A DNA stretch of 39,932 nucleotides from Oscillospiraceae bacterium. Its GTDB lineage: Bacteria > Bacillota > Clostridia > Oscillospirales > Ruminococcaceae. The notes below the pieces were generated by a model that did no database searches, was not told where the DNA came from, and worked only from the letters and a program-made list of their open reading frames with translations. The stretch lies in assembly GCA_017848125.1 (NCBI GenBank), contig JAGAJY010000256.1, positions 1-39,932 on the forward strand, read 5' to 3'. This document shows positions 17,665-24,730 of the stretch, in pieces; positions within the stretch are counted from its first letter, which is position 1; every line of letters starts with the position of its first letter. A program made the position numbers and the translations under genes.

Positions 17665-17719
17665 CCCGACAACAGAACAAACAACATAAGACAATGAGAA
17701 AAGAGAGAGAATTTGTCTA

Positions 17720-18904
17720 ATGAAGGTACTCAGCTTATTTGACGGTATCTCCTGCGGTATGCTTGCTTTACAGAGGGCAGGCATACCCGTGGAGTGCTAT
17801 GATGCGTTTGAGATCGACAAGTATGCCGTCACAGTCTCAAAGCGCAATTTCCCCGTAATCGTTCATCACGGGAATGTTTATGACGGCGACTTTACGCAGT
17901 TTCGGGGATATGACCTTCTGCTCGGCGGTTCGCCCTGCACCTATTGGTCTATCGCCAAAAAGGATAGAGAGGTTGACTGCAACGGTGAGGGATTCAGGCT
18001 CTTTAAGGAGTATGTGAGAGCGCTTCACGAAAGTGGGTGCAGATACTTTTTATATGAGAATAACTACTCCGTTCATCAGAACATCAAGGATGAGATCAGC
18101 AAAACACTCGGTGTTGAGCCTATCATGATCAACTCGGCACTTGTATCGGCTCAGAACCGTAAACGCTGCTATTGGACGAATATTCCGTTTACTTCTTTTC
18201 CTGCGGACAAGGGTATCCTGCTGAAAGATGTGCTTGAAAGCGGTGTCGCTTGGCAGGACAAGTCCTATTGTATGACCGCTTCCTATGACGGTGCGGTGCT
18301 GTATAACACTTTGGAGCGCAAGCAGCGGACAATGGTCGCAGAGCCTATCCCGATCAATACATATCAGGGTACGGACAAGTCCCGAACTGTCATGGCAGGC
18401 TATCACAAGTATGGTGAAGCAACTCTTATCAAAAACTCAGGTTTTAACGGCGGAACAACTGCGGTCGCTATGCCTGTGGGTGCCGCCCAGCGTGGCAGAT
18501 ACGTTGACGGCGAAAAGACCGAACAGCATATTGAAATCCGTGAGGACGGTAAATCCAACTGCCTGACAACCGTGCAGAAAGATAGCCTTGTATGCACTCC
18601 CGTTCGTGTCGGTCATTACGGCAAGGGCGGACAGGGACAGCGAATTTACTCCGTGGTCGGCAAGTCCGTTACACTTTCTGCCAACGGCGGCGGTCAGGGT
18701 GCTAAGACAGGGCTGTATAAGATAGACCTTCCCGATGGTGACTATATTATCCGCAAGCTCACTCCCATTGAAGCGGAGCGTTTGCAGACTCTCCCTGACA
18801 ACTATACCGCAGGCATTTCCAATACCCAGCGATACAAGTGTATCGGCAACGGTTGGACGGTAGATGTGATCGCCCACATCCTGGGAGGGCTTCACAATGA
18901 TTGA
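17720..18904 (+). CDS. Cytosine-5 DNA methyltransferase
   Basis: The product is 394 aa. Motif I FDGISCG (7-13), the catalytic Pro-Cys in GGSPC (69-73), ENN (113-115, in place of the usual ENV), QNRKR (145-149) and the C-terminal motifs 'LTPIEAERLQTLPDNYT' and 'YKCIGNGWTVDV' are all present in order. The enzyme transfers a methyl group from S-adenosylmethionine to carbon 5 of cytosine; the target site cannot be read from sequence. No restriction endonuclease is adjacent, so it probably acts as a solitary methylase, for example as protection during transfer. It overlaps the following PP-loop gene by 8 bp. The ribosome-binding site is weak. Confidence 0.93.
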   Translation: MKVLSLFDGISCGMLALQRAGIPVECYDAFEIDKYAVTVSKRNFPVIVHHGNVYDGDFTQFRGYDLLLGGSPCTYWSIAKKDREVDCNGEGFRLFKEYVRALHESGCRYFLYENNYSVHQNIKDEISKTLGVEPIMINSALVSAQNRKRCYWTNIPFTSFPADKGILLKDVLESGVAWQDKSYCMTASYDGAVLYNTLERKQRTMVAEPIPINTYQGTDKSRTVMAGYHKYGEATLIKNSGFNGGTTAVAMPVGAAQRGRYVDGEKTEQHIEIREDGKSNCLTTVQKDSLVCTPVRVGHYGKGGQGQRIYSVVGKSVTLSANGGGQGAKTGLYKIDLPDGDYIIRKLTPIEAERLQTLPDNYTAGISNTQRYKCIGNGWTVDVIAHILGGLHND

Positions 18905-20036
18905 TGAAGCTCTGAACAAGTGTGCCGATAACAATAACTACACCATTTACACCAGTATGTGCAAGGCACAGCGTATCCTGATGCGGTTTTATGATGCTGT
19001 GTGCAGTATCAGCGGCGGCTCGGACAGTGATATTGTCCTTGACCTGATACACAAGGTCGATGAGGACGGCAAGGTCAAGTATTTCTGGATAGACACGGGG
19101 CTTGAATACTCCGCTACAAAGGAGCATTTGGACTTCCTTGAACAGAAATACGGTATCACCATTGAGCGTGTCAAGCCCGATAAGCCTATCCCGACTTGCG
19201 TTAAGGAGTATGGTGTTCCTTTCCTGTCGAAATATGTTTCCGAACAGATGATGCGTTTGCAGGCACATCACTTCCAGTGGGAGGACGAGCCTTTGGAAGT
19301 CCTCTTGCAGAAATACCCTCGGTGCAAAACGGCTCTGCAATGGTGGTGCGGTGAACGATACTCCGACAAGGACGGTATCCAGAAGATAAGCCGTTTTTCG
19401 ATCTATCGCAACCGTTTCCTCAAAGAGTTCATCATGGCAAATCCGCCGGATTTCCCCATTTCCAATAAGTGTTGCGAGTATTCAAAAAAGAAACCAGCAA
19501 AGCGTATCGTCAAGGAACATGATGCTGACCTTGACATTACGGGTATCAGGCAGTCCGAGGGTGGTATCCGTTCGGCAGCGTATAAGACTTGCTTTTCCGA
19601 GTGCAAGTCTAAGGGTTGCAATACCTTCCGTCCTGTGTTTTGGTACACGGACGGTGACAAGCGTGACTATGAGGAAATGTTCGGCGTGACGCACTCTCGT
19701 TGCTATACCGAATACGGACTGCGGAGAACGGGCTGTGTCGGGTGTCCTTTCAGCAAGCATATCACCGAGGAGCTTGCGATCATCGAGGAACATGAGCCGA
19801 ATCTGTATAAGGCGGCTGTCCATATTTTCGGGAAGTCATACGAATATACGGCAAAATACCGTGCTTTTGTCAAGGAAATGAAAGCGAAAGAGAAAGAGGA
19901 GAAGAAACGTGATAGACTACGCAGCCTTAATGGAACATCTGCCTGTGATACTGGTGGTGACAGCGGTGCTTGCTCTCCTGATCGGAGTGCCGTATCTGCT
20001 GACAACAATGCTCCTGAGATCACAGAAGGAGCGTGA
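18897..20036 (+). CDS. PAPS-reductase-like PP-loop protein with cysteine clusters
   Basis: The product is 379 aa. The PP-loop SGGSDSD (39-45), 'YFWIDTGLEY' (62-71) and 'ITGIRQSEGGIRSAAYK' (214-230) mark the phosphoadenosine phosphosulfate reductase / DndC-like ATP-pyrophosphatase fold. Cysteines at about 192-193, 232, 236, 241, 269 and a CxxC at 280-283 suggest an iron-sulfur or zinc site. Members in phages and mobile elements have uncertain roles; DndC relatives put sulfur into DNA. It overlaps the methyltransferase gene. The last 40 residues are low-complexity and overlap a separate membrane-protein frame at 19909, so the functional domain probably ends near residue 340. Sulfate assimilation is unlikely in this context. 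Confidence 0.8.
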   Translation: MIDEALNKCADNNNYTIYTSMCKAQRILMRFYDAVCSISGGSDSDIVLDLIHKVDEDGKVKYFWIDTGLEYSATKEHLDFLEQKYGITIERVKPDKPIPTCVKEYGVPFLSKYVSEQMMRLQAHHFQWEDEPLEVLLQKYPRCKTALQWWCGERYSDKDGIQKISRFSIYRNRFLKEFIMANPPDFPISNKCCEYSKKKPAKRIVKEHDADLDITGIRQSEGGIRSAAYKTCFSECKSKGCNTFRPVFWYTDGDKRDYEEMFGVTHSRCYTEYGLRRTGCVGCPFSKHITEELAIIEEHEPNLYKAAVHIFGKSYEYTAKYRAFVKEMKAKEKEEKKRDRLRSLNGTSACDTGGDSGACSPDRSAVSADNNAPEITEGA

Positions 20037-20055
20037 CAGCGATGTTCGATCCTGA
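19909..20055 (+). CDS. 48-aa single-pass membrane protein overlapping the PP-loop gene
   Basis: A GTG at 19909, well placed behind AGAGGAG, opens a 48-codon frame: MIDYAALMEH, then one strongly hydrophobic segment (residues about 11-36), then a basic tail RSQKERDSD. It overlaps the 3' end of the PP-loop gene by 128 bp in another frame and the FN3 gene start by 14 bp. The clean membrane helix with a positive inner flank, and the good ribosome-binding site, argue that it is a real gene. It is one of several tiny membrane proteins in this element. Confidence 0.6.
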   Translation: MIDYAALMEHLPVILVVTAVLALLIGVPYLLTTMLLRSQKERDSDVRS

Positions 20056-20893
20056 ATTTCAGCGAAAAGCCCTGAGCCTTGTAATGGGCTTTATCATGCA
20101 GTTTTCAGAAACTCCGGCAGAACCCGAAGTGCAGGAGCTTACTATCAATGACCTGAATGTTTCGACTATCTCTGTTTCCTGCCTGAAAGTGGCTTGGGAC
20201 GGTGAGCCTGACCGTGATTATTATGTGAGCTGCACGGCTCATGACGATAGCTATGCCTACGGCGATAATATGTACTTTGCATTCAAAGGCAATGAACTTT
20301 GCTACATAACAGGTCTGCGTGAGGGTACGGAGTACACGGTGACGGTCGAGCCTATTCTTTCAGATGATGAAAAGGACGGCTATACCGCAGTTTCCGCAAG
20401 TGCTGACGGCAAGACGGAAACGGTAGAGGTCATTTATGAGTTCCCCTATGAGGACGGTTGGACAAACTGTTTTGCAGGAGAACGAGCTTCGGGCTTGACG
20501 GCAATGCCAAGCTCAGGAGCAATATATGGCTCAAAGGTCGATACCATAACAGGCACGGGCATTCGCCGTGATGATTATGGTGATTACTGCTGTGCTATGG
20601 GCGTATGGTATGGCTACTGCAATGACAGGTTTTTGATCGAGCTTGAGAATGGCACTCAGTTCACTACGAAAATCTGCGACAGCAAAGGCTATGCCGACGA
20701 TGGCGAGGGCAAGTATCACAACTTCGGTGGCAGCGGTAAATGTATCGTGGAGTTTATCTACGATGATTATAACTTACCGTCCTGCGTAGCTTTCTCAGGC
20801 TCTTGGGGTTATTACAACTGGAACGGTCTTGACCTCGGAGCAAACATCAAATCAATCAAGAAGATCAACTACGGCGATCCCGTAGTGTACTAA
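20042..20893 (+). CDS. Fibronectin type III domain protein
   Basis: The product is 283 aa from ATG 20042; a GTG at 20033 sits too close to AAGGAG (20025-20030). After an N-terminal helix it has a fibronectin type III domain (about 32-120) with 'ISVSCLKVAWDG', 'YYVSCTAHDD' and 'ITGLREGTEYTVTV'. The C-terminal part (about 135-283) is rich in Gly, Tyr and Asp with paired cysteines and looks like a beta-sandwich or barrel ('CIVEFIYDDYNLPSCVAFSGSW'). No convincing signal peptide is present, so its location is unclear. FN3 domains mediate protein or carbohydrate binding. Confidence 0.75.
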   Translation: MFDPEFQRKALSLVMGFIMQFSETPAEPEVQELTINDLNVSTISVSCLKVAWDGEPDRDYYVSCTAHDDSYAYGDNMYFAFKGNELCYITGLREGTEYTVTVEPILSDDEKDGYTAVSASADGKTETVEVIYEFPYEDGWTNCFAGERASGLTAMPSSGAIYGSKVDTITGTGIRRDDYGDYCCAMGVWYGYCNDRFLIELENGTQFTTKICDSKGYADDGEGKYHNFGGSGKCIVEFIYDDYNLPSCVAFSGSWGYYNWNGLDLGANIKSIKKINYGDPVVY

Positions 20894-20908
20894 GTGGAGG
20901 TAATCAAA

Positions 20909-21427
20909 ATGAATGTAAAGAAGATCATCAAGGGTATCGTGGGACTCAGTGCTGTGGCAGGCATTGCATATCTTTCCTATAAGTTCGGTGAGAGCAACGG
21001 CGAGGTCAACGAGCGCTTCCGTGAGAAGTACGGCGACGATGAGGACGACATTGAGCTTGACGATGATGAGGACGAGTTCAGGTTCTACGATAACATGGAC
21101 GAGCCTGACGATGAGTGCCTTGCGCCTAAGAAGGAGTATATGCCTTCTTTTACGGTGAGTATGCACAATTTCGCACCACTTGATTCCGTTAAGGTTGACG
21201 GCATTTCGGACAGGGATATGGATATGCTTATTTACCATATCTCCCTCGACAAGTACACCTCTAACAAGCAGATCCGTGAGTGGCTCAAAGTCGATAAGGA
21301 GACTGCGGCAAAGGTGATCGCTGCTCTCAGAGAAGCGGAATATATCGGAGAGGAATATCCTAACTACATCATTCCGGTGCATATCACAACAGAGGTGTAT
21401 TTCAGGCTCAGAGGTGAACTGCGATGA
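20909..21427 (+). CDS. Membrane-anchored acidic protein with C-terminal winged helix
   Basis: The product is 172 aa from ATG 20909, behind GGAGGT. It has an N-terminal membrane helix (about 4-25), a highly acidic stretch (DDEDDIELDDDEDEF), the motif FRFYDNMDE, and a C-terminal winged-helix-like domain ('LDKYTSNKQIREWLKVDKET', 'IAALREAEYIGEEYPNYIIPVHIT'). The acidic motif is close to one in the tail of the CD1107-like protein. It could tether DNA or a transfer complex at the membrane. Its stop overlaps the ATG of topoisomerase III (ATGA). Confidence 0.75.
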   Translation: MNVKKIIKGIVGLSAVAGIAYLSYKFGESNGEVNERFREKYGDDEDDIELDDDEDEFRFYDNMDEPDDECLAPKKEYMPSFTVSMHNFAPLDSVKVDGISDRDMDMLIYHISLDKYTSNKQIREWLKVDKETAAKVIAALREAEYIGEEYPNYIIPVHITTEVYFRLRGELR

Positions 21428-23448
21428 GTATCCTTATCGTAGGTGAAAAGCCGAGCGTTTCAAGAGCCATATCTGCCGTGGTCGGTGCTTCGTCCACAAA
21501 GAAAGGCTACACCGAAGGAAACGGTTATATTGTTTCTTGGTGTGTCGGTCACTTGGTCGGACTGAAATATCCGAATGACTACGGCAATGGCTGGGACCAG
21601 AAGTGGAGCTTTTCACAGCTCCCTATGATTCCCGAAAACTGGCAGTTTCAGGTTACGGACAGCACAAAGGCACAGTACAATCTCCTGAAAAGCCTTATGA
21701 ATAAGGACGATGTGTCGGAGATCATCTGTGCGACCGATGCCGACCGTGAGGGCGAGTGTATTTTCCGCTATGTGTATAACATGGCGAACTGCAAAAAGCC
21801 CGTCAAGCGCCTGTGGGTTTCTTCTCTTGAGGAGTCGGCTATCCGCAAGGCACTCACAACGATGAAGCCCATGTCTGCTTATAACAACCTGTTCAATGCA
21901 GGCTATGCCAGGGCGAGGGCTGACTGGCTTGTGGGAATGAACGGCTCTCGGCTGTTTTCCGTTCGTTACGGCGGTAAGCTCAACATTGGCAGAGTGCAGA
22001 CACCGACGCTCGCAATGATCGTTCAGCGTGATTCGGAGGTCAATGGGTTTATCAAGCAGAAGTATTACACGGCAGACCTCAACTGCGGTGAGTTTATTCT
22101 TTCTTCTGCAAGAATTGACGATGAGAATGCCGCTGATACACTTGTTTCTGCCTGTGACGGCAGTACGGTTACGATCAGCTCAATCAAACGTGAGGTCAAG
22201 ACCGACAAAGCACCGAAGCTGTATGACCTGACCACGCTCCAAAGAGAAGCAAACAAGGCTTTCGGCTATACGGCACAGCAGACGCTCGACTACACGCAGT
22301 CGCTCTATGAGGGCAAGCTCGTCACTTATCCCCGTACCGACAGCCAGTATCTCAGTGATGATATGGCGCAGACGGCTCTCGATTTGGCAAAGCTCTGTGA
22401 TACTTATTTCGGGTTTGGTATCTCACATACTCCCGATATTACTAAGGTCATCAACAACAGCAAGGTTTCAGGGCATCATGCAATTATCCCCACAAGCGGT
22501 ATCGCTACGGCTGACCTTTCTTCTCTGCCGTCGGGTGAAAAGAATGTGCTTACGTTGATTGCCACAAAGCTGACCTGTGCAACGGCTCCGGCGCACAAGT
22601 ATGAAGCTGTCAAGCTGACAGGTATCTGCAAAGGTACGGAGTTCACGGCAACGGGCCGCACGGTGCTTGAAATGGGTTGGAAAGCCTATGCAAAGCAGTC
22701 CGACAAGAAGAATGAGGAAAAGTCTCTGCCTGCGGTATCTGAGGGACAGACATTCACGGCAGCAGCAAGCAAGGGCGAACACTTCACTTCTCCTCCGAAG
22801 CCGTATACCGAGGACACACTTCTCTCCGCTATGGAGAGAGCCGGAAATGAGGACTACGACGAGGACATCGAAAAGAAGGGACTCGGCACTCCTGCCACAA
22901 GAGCTGCGACTATCGAAGCACTTGTAAAGAATGGCTATATGGAGCGTGTCGGCAAACAGCTCAGGGCAACGGATAAGGGCAAGGAGCTTGTGACTGTTGT
23001 TCCCGATGAAGTGAAGTCCGCAAAGTTGACCGCAGAATGGGAGTCCAAGCTCCAGCAGATCGAACACGGCAGCCTGCCCGAAGCGGTCTTTATGTCGGGT
23101 ATTCAACAGTTTATCACTGAGATGTGCAGTAAATACGGCTCTGTGGATAAGTCTGTTTCTCTTTCTGACGGCGGTAATGAGCCTGTCGGCAAATGCCCGA
23201 AGTGCGGTGCTGAGGTGGTCAAGGGTAAATTCGGTTACTACTGCAAGGGCAAGTGCGGTATGAATATCGCAAAGGTGTACGGCGTGGAGCTTTCCGATAC
23301 CCAGGTCAAGGGACTTCTTGACGGCAAGTCCACAAGCTACACATCTAAGGGCAAAAAGACGATCGTCCGCCCTGAGATCGTGGAGAATCCGTATAACGGC
23401 AAGATGTACTATCAGTGGAAAACAGAAAGGGGTAACAAGAATGGATAA
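21424..23448 (+). CDS. topB: DNA topoisomerase III
   Basis: The product is 674 aa, the usual length for mobile-element topoisomerase III. The Toprim domain has 'ILIVGEKPSVSRAI' and ATDADREGE (about 105-112); the topoisomerase core has 'NIGRVQTPTLAMIVQRD' and the active-site tyrosine at about 302 in LVTYPRTDSQYL; the C-terminus carries a zinc-ribbon-like CPKCG...C...KC (about 590-612). It is a type IA enzyme that relaxes or decatenates DNA by single-strand passage, probably needed during ICE replication or transfer. It overlaps genes on both sides. Confidence 0.95.
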   Translation: MSILIVGEKPSVSRAISAVVGASSTKKGYTEGNGYIVSWCVGHLVGLKYPNDYGNGWDQKWSFSQLPMIPENWQFQVTDSTKAQYNLLKSLMNKDDVSEIICATDADREGECIFRYVYNMANCKKPVKRLWVSSLEESAIRKALTTMKPMSAYNNLFNAGYARARADWLVGMNGSRLFSVRYGGKLNIGRVQTPTLAMIVQRDSEVNGFIKQKYYTADLNCGEFILSSARIDDENAADTLVSACDGSTVTISSIKREVKTDKAPKLYDLTTLQREANKAFGYTAQQTLDYTQSLYEGKLVTYPRTDSQYLSDDMAQTALDLAKLCDTYFGFGISHTPDITKVINNSKVSGHHAIIPTSGIATADLSSLPSGEKNVLTLIATKLTCATAPAHKYEAVKLTGICKGTEFTATGRTVLEMGWKAYAKQSDKKNEEKSLPAVSEGQTFTAAASKGEHFTSPPKPYTEDTLLSAMERAGNEDYDEDIEKKGLGTPATRAATIEALVKNGYMERVGKQLRATDKGKELVTVVPDEVKSAKLTAEWESKLQQIEHGSLPEAVFMSGIQQFITEMCSKYGSVDKSVSLSDGGNEPVGKCPKCGAEVVKGKFGYYCKGKCGMNIAKVYGVELSDTQVKGLLDGKSTSYTSKGKKTIVRPEIVENPYNGKMYYQWKTERGNKNG

Positions 23449-23953
23449 CAAACAGCTTGCGGAAGTCGCAAAGATCCTCGGTGTCTCCGAGGACAGTATT
23501 TCCGCTATGGACGATGAGATCAAGAACAGTATGACAGCGGTCTTTGAACAGGTCGCCGTCAAAAACGATGAGGACAAAAAGGCTGTCTTTGAAGCCCTCG
23601 ACAATCTATGGCAGAAAGGCTCTATCTACATTGAGCTGAGTGAAGTCGCAAAGTCCACGGGTATCACCACCGAAACGCTCCGCAGTCTTGACTATGAGAC
23701 TCAGCAGACTATCGTCTATGAGTTCATGATGGACAGTTCGCAGACCGCCCGTTTCTATGACCTTGTGAACAAGTCACTTGCGGTCGCTGACCTCCCGAAT
23801 GTGGCGAAGCTCATTGGCACTCCCGTTCGTGAGCTGAGGTCGCTCCCTCGCCGTATTCAGGAGAATGTATGCGGTGCGTATGCAATGGAGTACGATGCCG
23901 ACAGCACCAATACTGACCTTATCGACACGATCAGGGAGATGATCGCACCGTGA
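23441..23953 (+). CDS. Protein made of three helix-turn-helix-like repeats
   Basis: The product is 170 aa from ATG 23441, inside the end of the topoisomerase gene. Three ~55-residue units repeat the pattern L-x-x-VAK-x-x-G-x(5)-L-R-S-L/M: LAEVAKILGVSEDSISAMDD (about 5-24), LSEVAKSTGITTETLRSLDY (about 65-84) and LPNVAKLIGTPVRELRSLPR (about 115-134), each followed by a helix with Q/N...Y/F..M and an acidic segment. The same unit occurs once in the next protein and once in the leftward protein at 37958-38443. I do not recognise a named family; DNA or protein binding is possible. Confidence 0.75.
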   Translation: MDNKQLAEVAKILGVSEDSISAMDDEIKNSMTAVFEQVAVKNDEDKKAVFEALDNLWQKGSIYIELSEVAKSTGITTETLRSLDYETQQTIVYEFMMDSSQTARFYDLVNKSLAVADLPNVAKLIGTPVRELRSLPRRIQENVCGAYAMEYDADSTNTDLIDTIREMIAP

Positions 23954-24642
23954 CAGATTTCCCGTATATCGGCGGTATCGAAGTCTCCGCTATCCAGAAC
24001 CGTGAGTTTATCCGCATTGAAACGGACAAGGCGCAGGCTATCGTGGTGGCTCTCGACAAGAGCAATATTCCTTTTTCTGCCCGATTCGGTGATGCCGAAA
24101 TGGTGCTGACCTATGACGGCAGCTACAAGGAACAGGTCGAGGAGATCATCGCAAAGGCACAGTCCGGCGACTATGAAGCATTGCTCCGTGAGCTGCAAGT
24201 TTACGGAGTGCCTGACGGCTATTATCGGCTGCTCGGTGAAGTAGCGGAGCTTCTGAACACAACTGTGAGCTTTTTGCAGTCCCGTCCCGATGAAGTTCAG
24301 CTATTGCTCTGTAAGTTCTATGTTGACCTGTGGCTCTGCGACAAGGCTACACTTCAGCGTGAGCTTGACCGTATTATCACGGTCAACGGCAGAACGCTCT
24401 CGGATATTTCGGAGTATGAACGAAAAAAGGTTCAGGAGAAAACTCCTGCCGAACCTGTGCAGACGGCAGACAAAGTTCCCACATTTGAGGAGCTTTATGA
24501 TGCTTATCAGCGCCGTCATGTCAATGACCACTTTACAAGAGAAGCCCATAAACATCTGGCTGAGATCGCCCGACGCAGACAGCGTGACGAACAGGAGCGT
24601 ATCATTCAGACAGAAGAAAGAGAAAGGAAGAACAGACCATGA
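23950..24642 (+). CDS. Two-module hypothetical protein (ICE repeat module plus helix-turn-helix-like unit)
   Basis: The product is 230 aa, with GTG at 23950 overlapping the previous stop. Residues about 20-75 hold an alpha/beta module ('AIVVALDKSNIPFSARFGDAEMVLTYDG') that recurs in the 683-aa protein and the giant protein. Residues about 90-145 hold one copy of the VAK-type unit ('LGEVAELLNTTVSFLQSRPDEVQ'). The C-terminus is a charged helix. The leftward 161-aa protein of the second element is a clear homologue with the same order. Function unknown. Confidence 0.75.
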   Translation: MTDFPYIGGIEVSAIQNREFIRIETDKAQAIVVALDKSNIPFSARFGDAEMVLTYDGSYKEQVEEIIAKAQSGDYEALLRELQVYGVPDGYYRLLGEVAELLNTTVSFLQSRPDEVQLLLCKFYVDLWLCDKATLQRELDRIITVNGRTLSDISEYERKKVQEKTPAEPVQTADKVPTFEELYDAYQRRHVNDHFTREAHKHLAEIARRRQRDEQERIIQTEERERKNRP

Positions 24643-24722
24643 AGAAGTTTATCATCATCGGAAGTGCCGTTGTTACGGCTGTGACCACAGCGGTTATCAT
24701 CATCGTGAGAAAGAGAAAGTGA
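24639..24722 (+). CDS. 27-aa single-pass membrane peptide
   Basis: An ATG at 24639 overlaps the preceding TGA (ATGA) and follows AGAAAGGAAG. The 27-residue product begins MKKFIIIGSAVVTAV and ends in VRKRK: one hydrophobic helix between basic ends. It fits exactly between two real genes. It resembles small membrane peptides that stabilise complexes, or a toxin-like peptide, but neither can be shown. Too short for most gene finders. Confidence 0.6.
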   Translation: MKKFIIIGSAVVTAVTTAVIIIVRKRK

Positions 24723-24730
24723 GGTAGCCT

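Noticed and set aside
23318-23440. N-terminal extension of the VAK-repeat protein back to 23318
   Set aside because: These codons overlap the zinc-ribbon end of topoisomerase III, and the ATG at 23441 begins the first repeat directly, with AAAGGGG upstream.
22468-23604. 378-codon open frame on the minus strand
   Set aside because: It lies antisense to topoisomerase III, whose motifs are complete; the antisense product is low-complexity (Ser, Leu, Arg) without recognisable domains.
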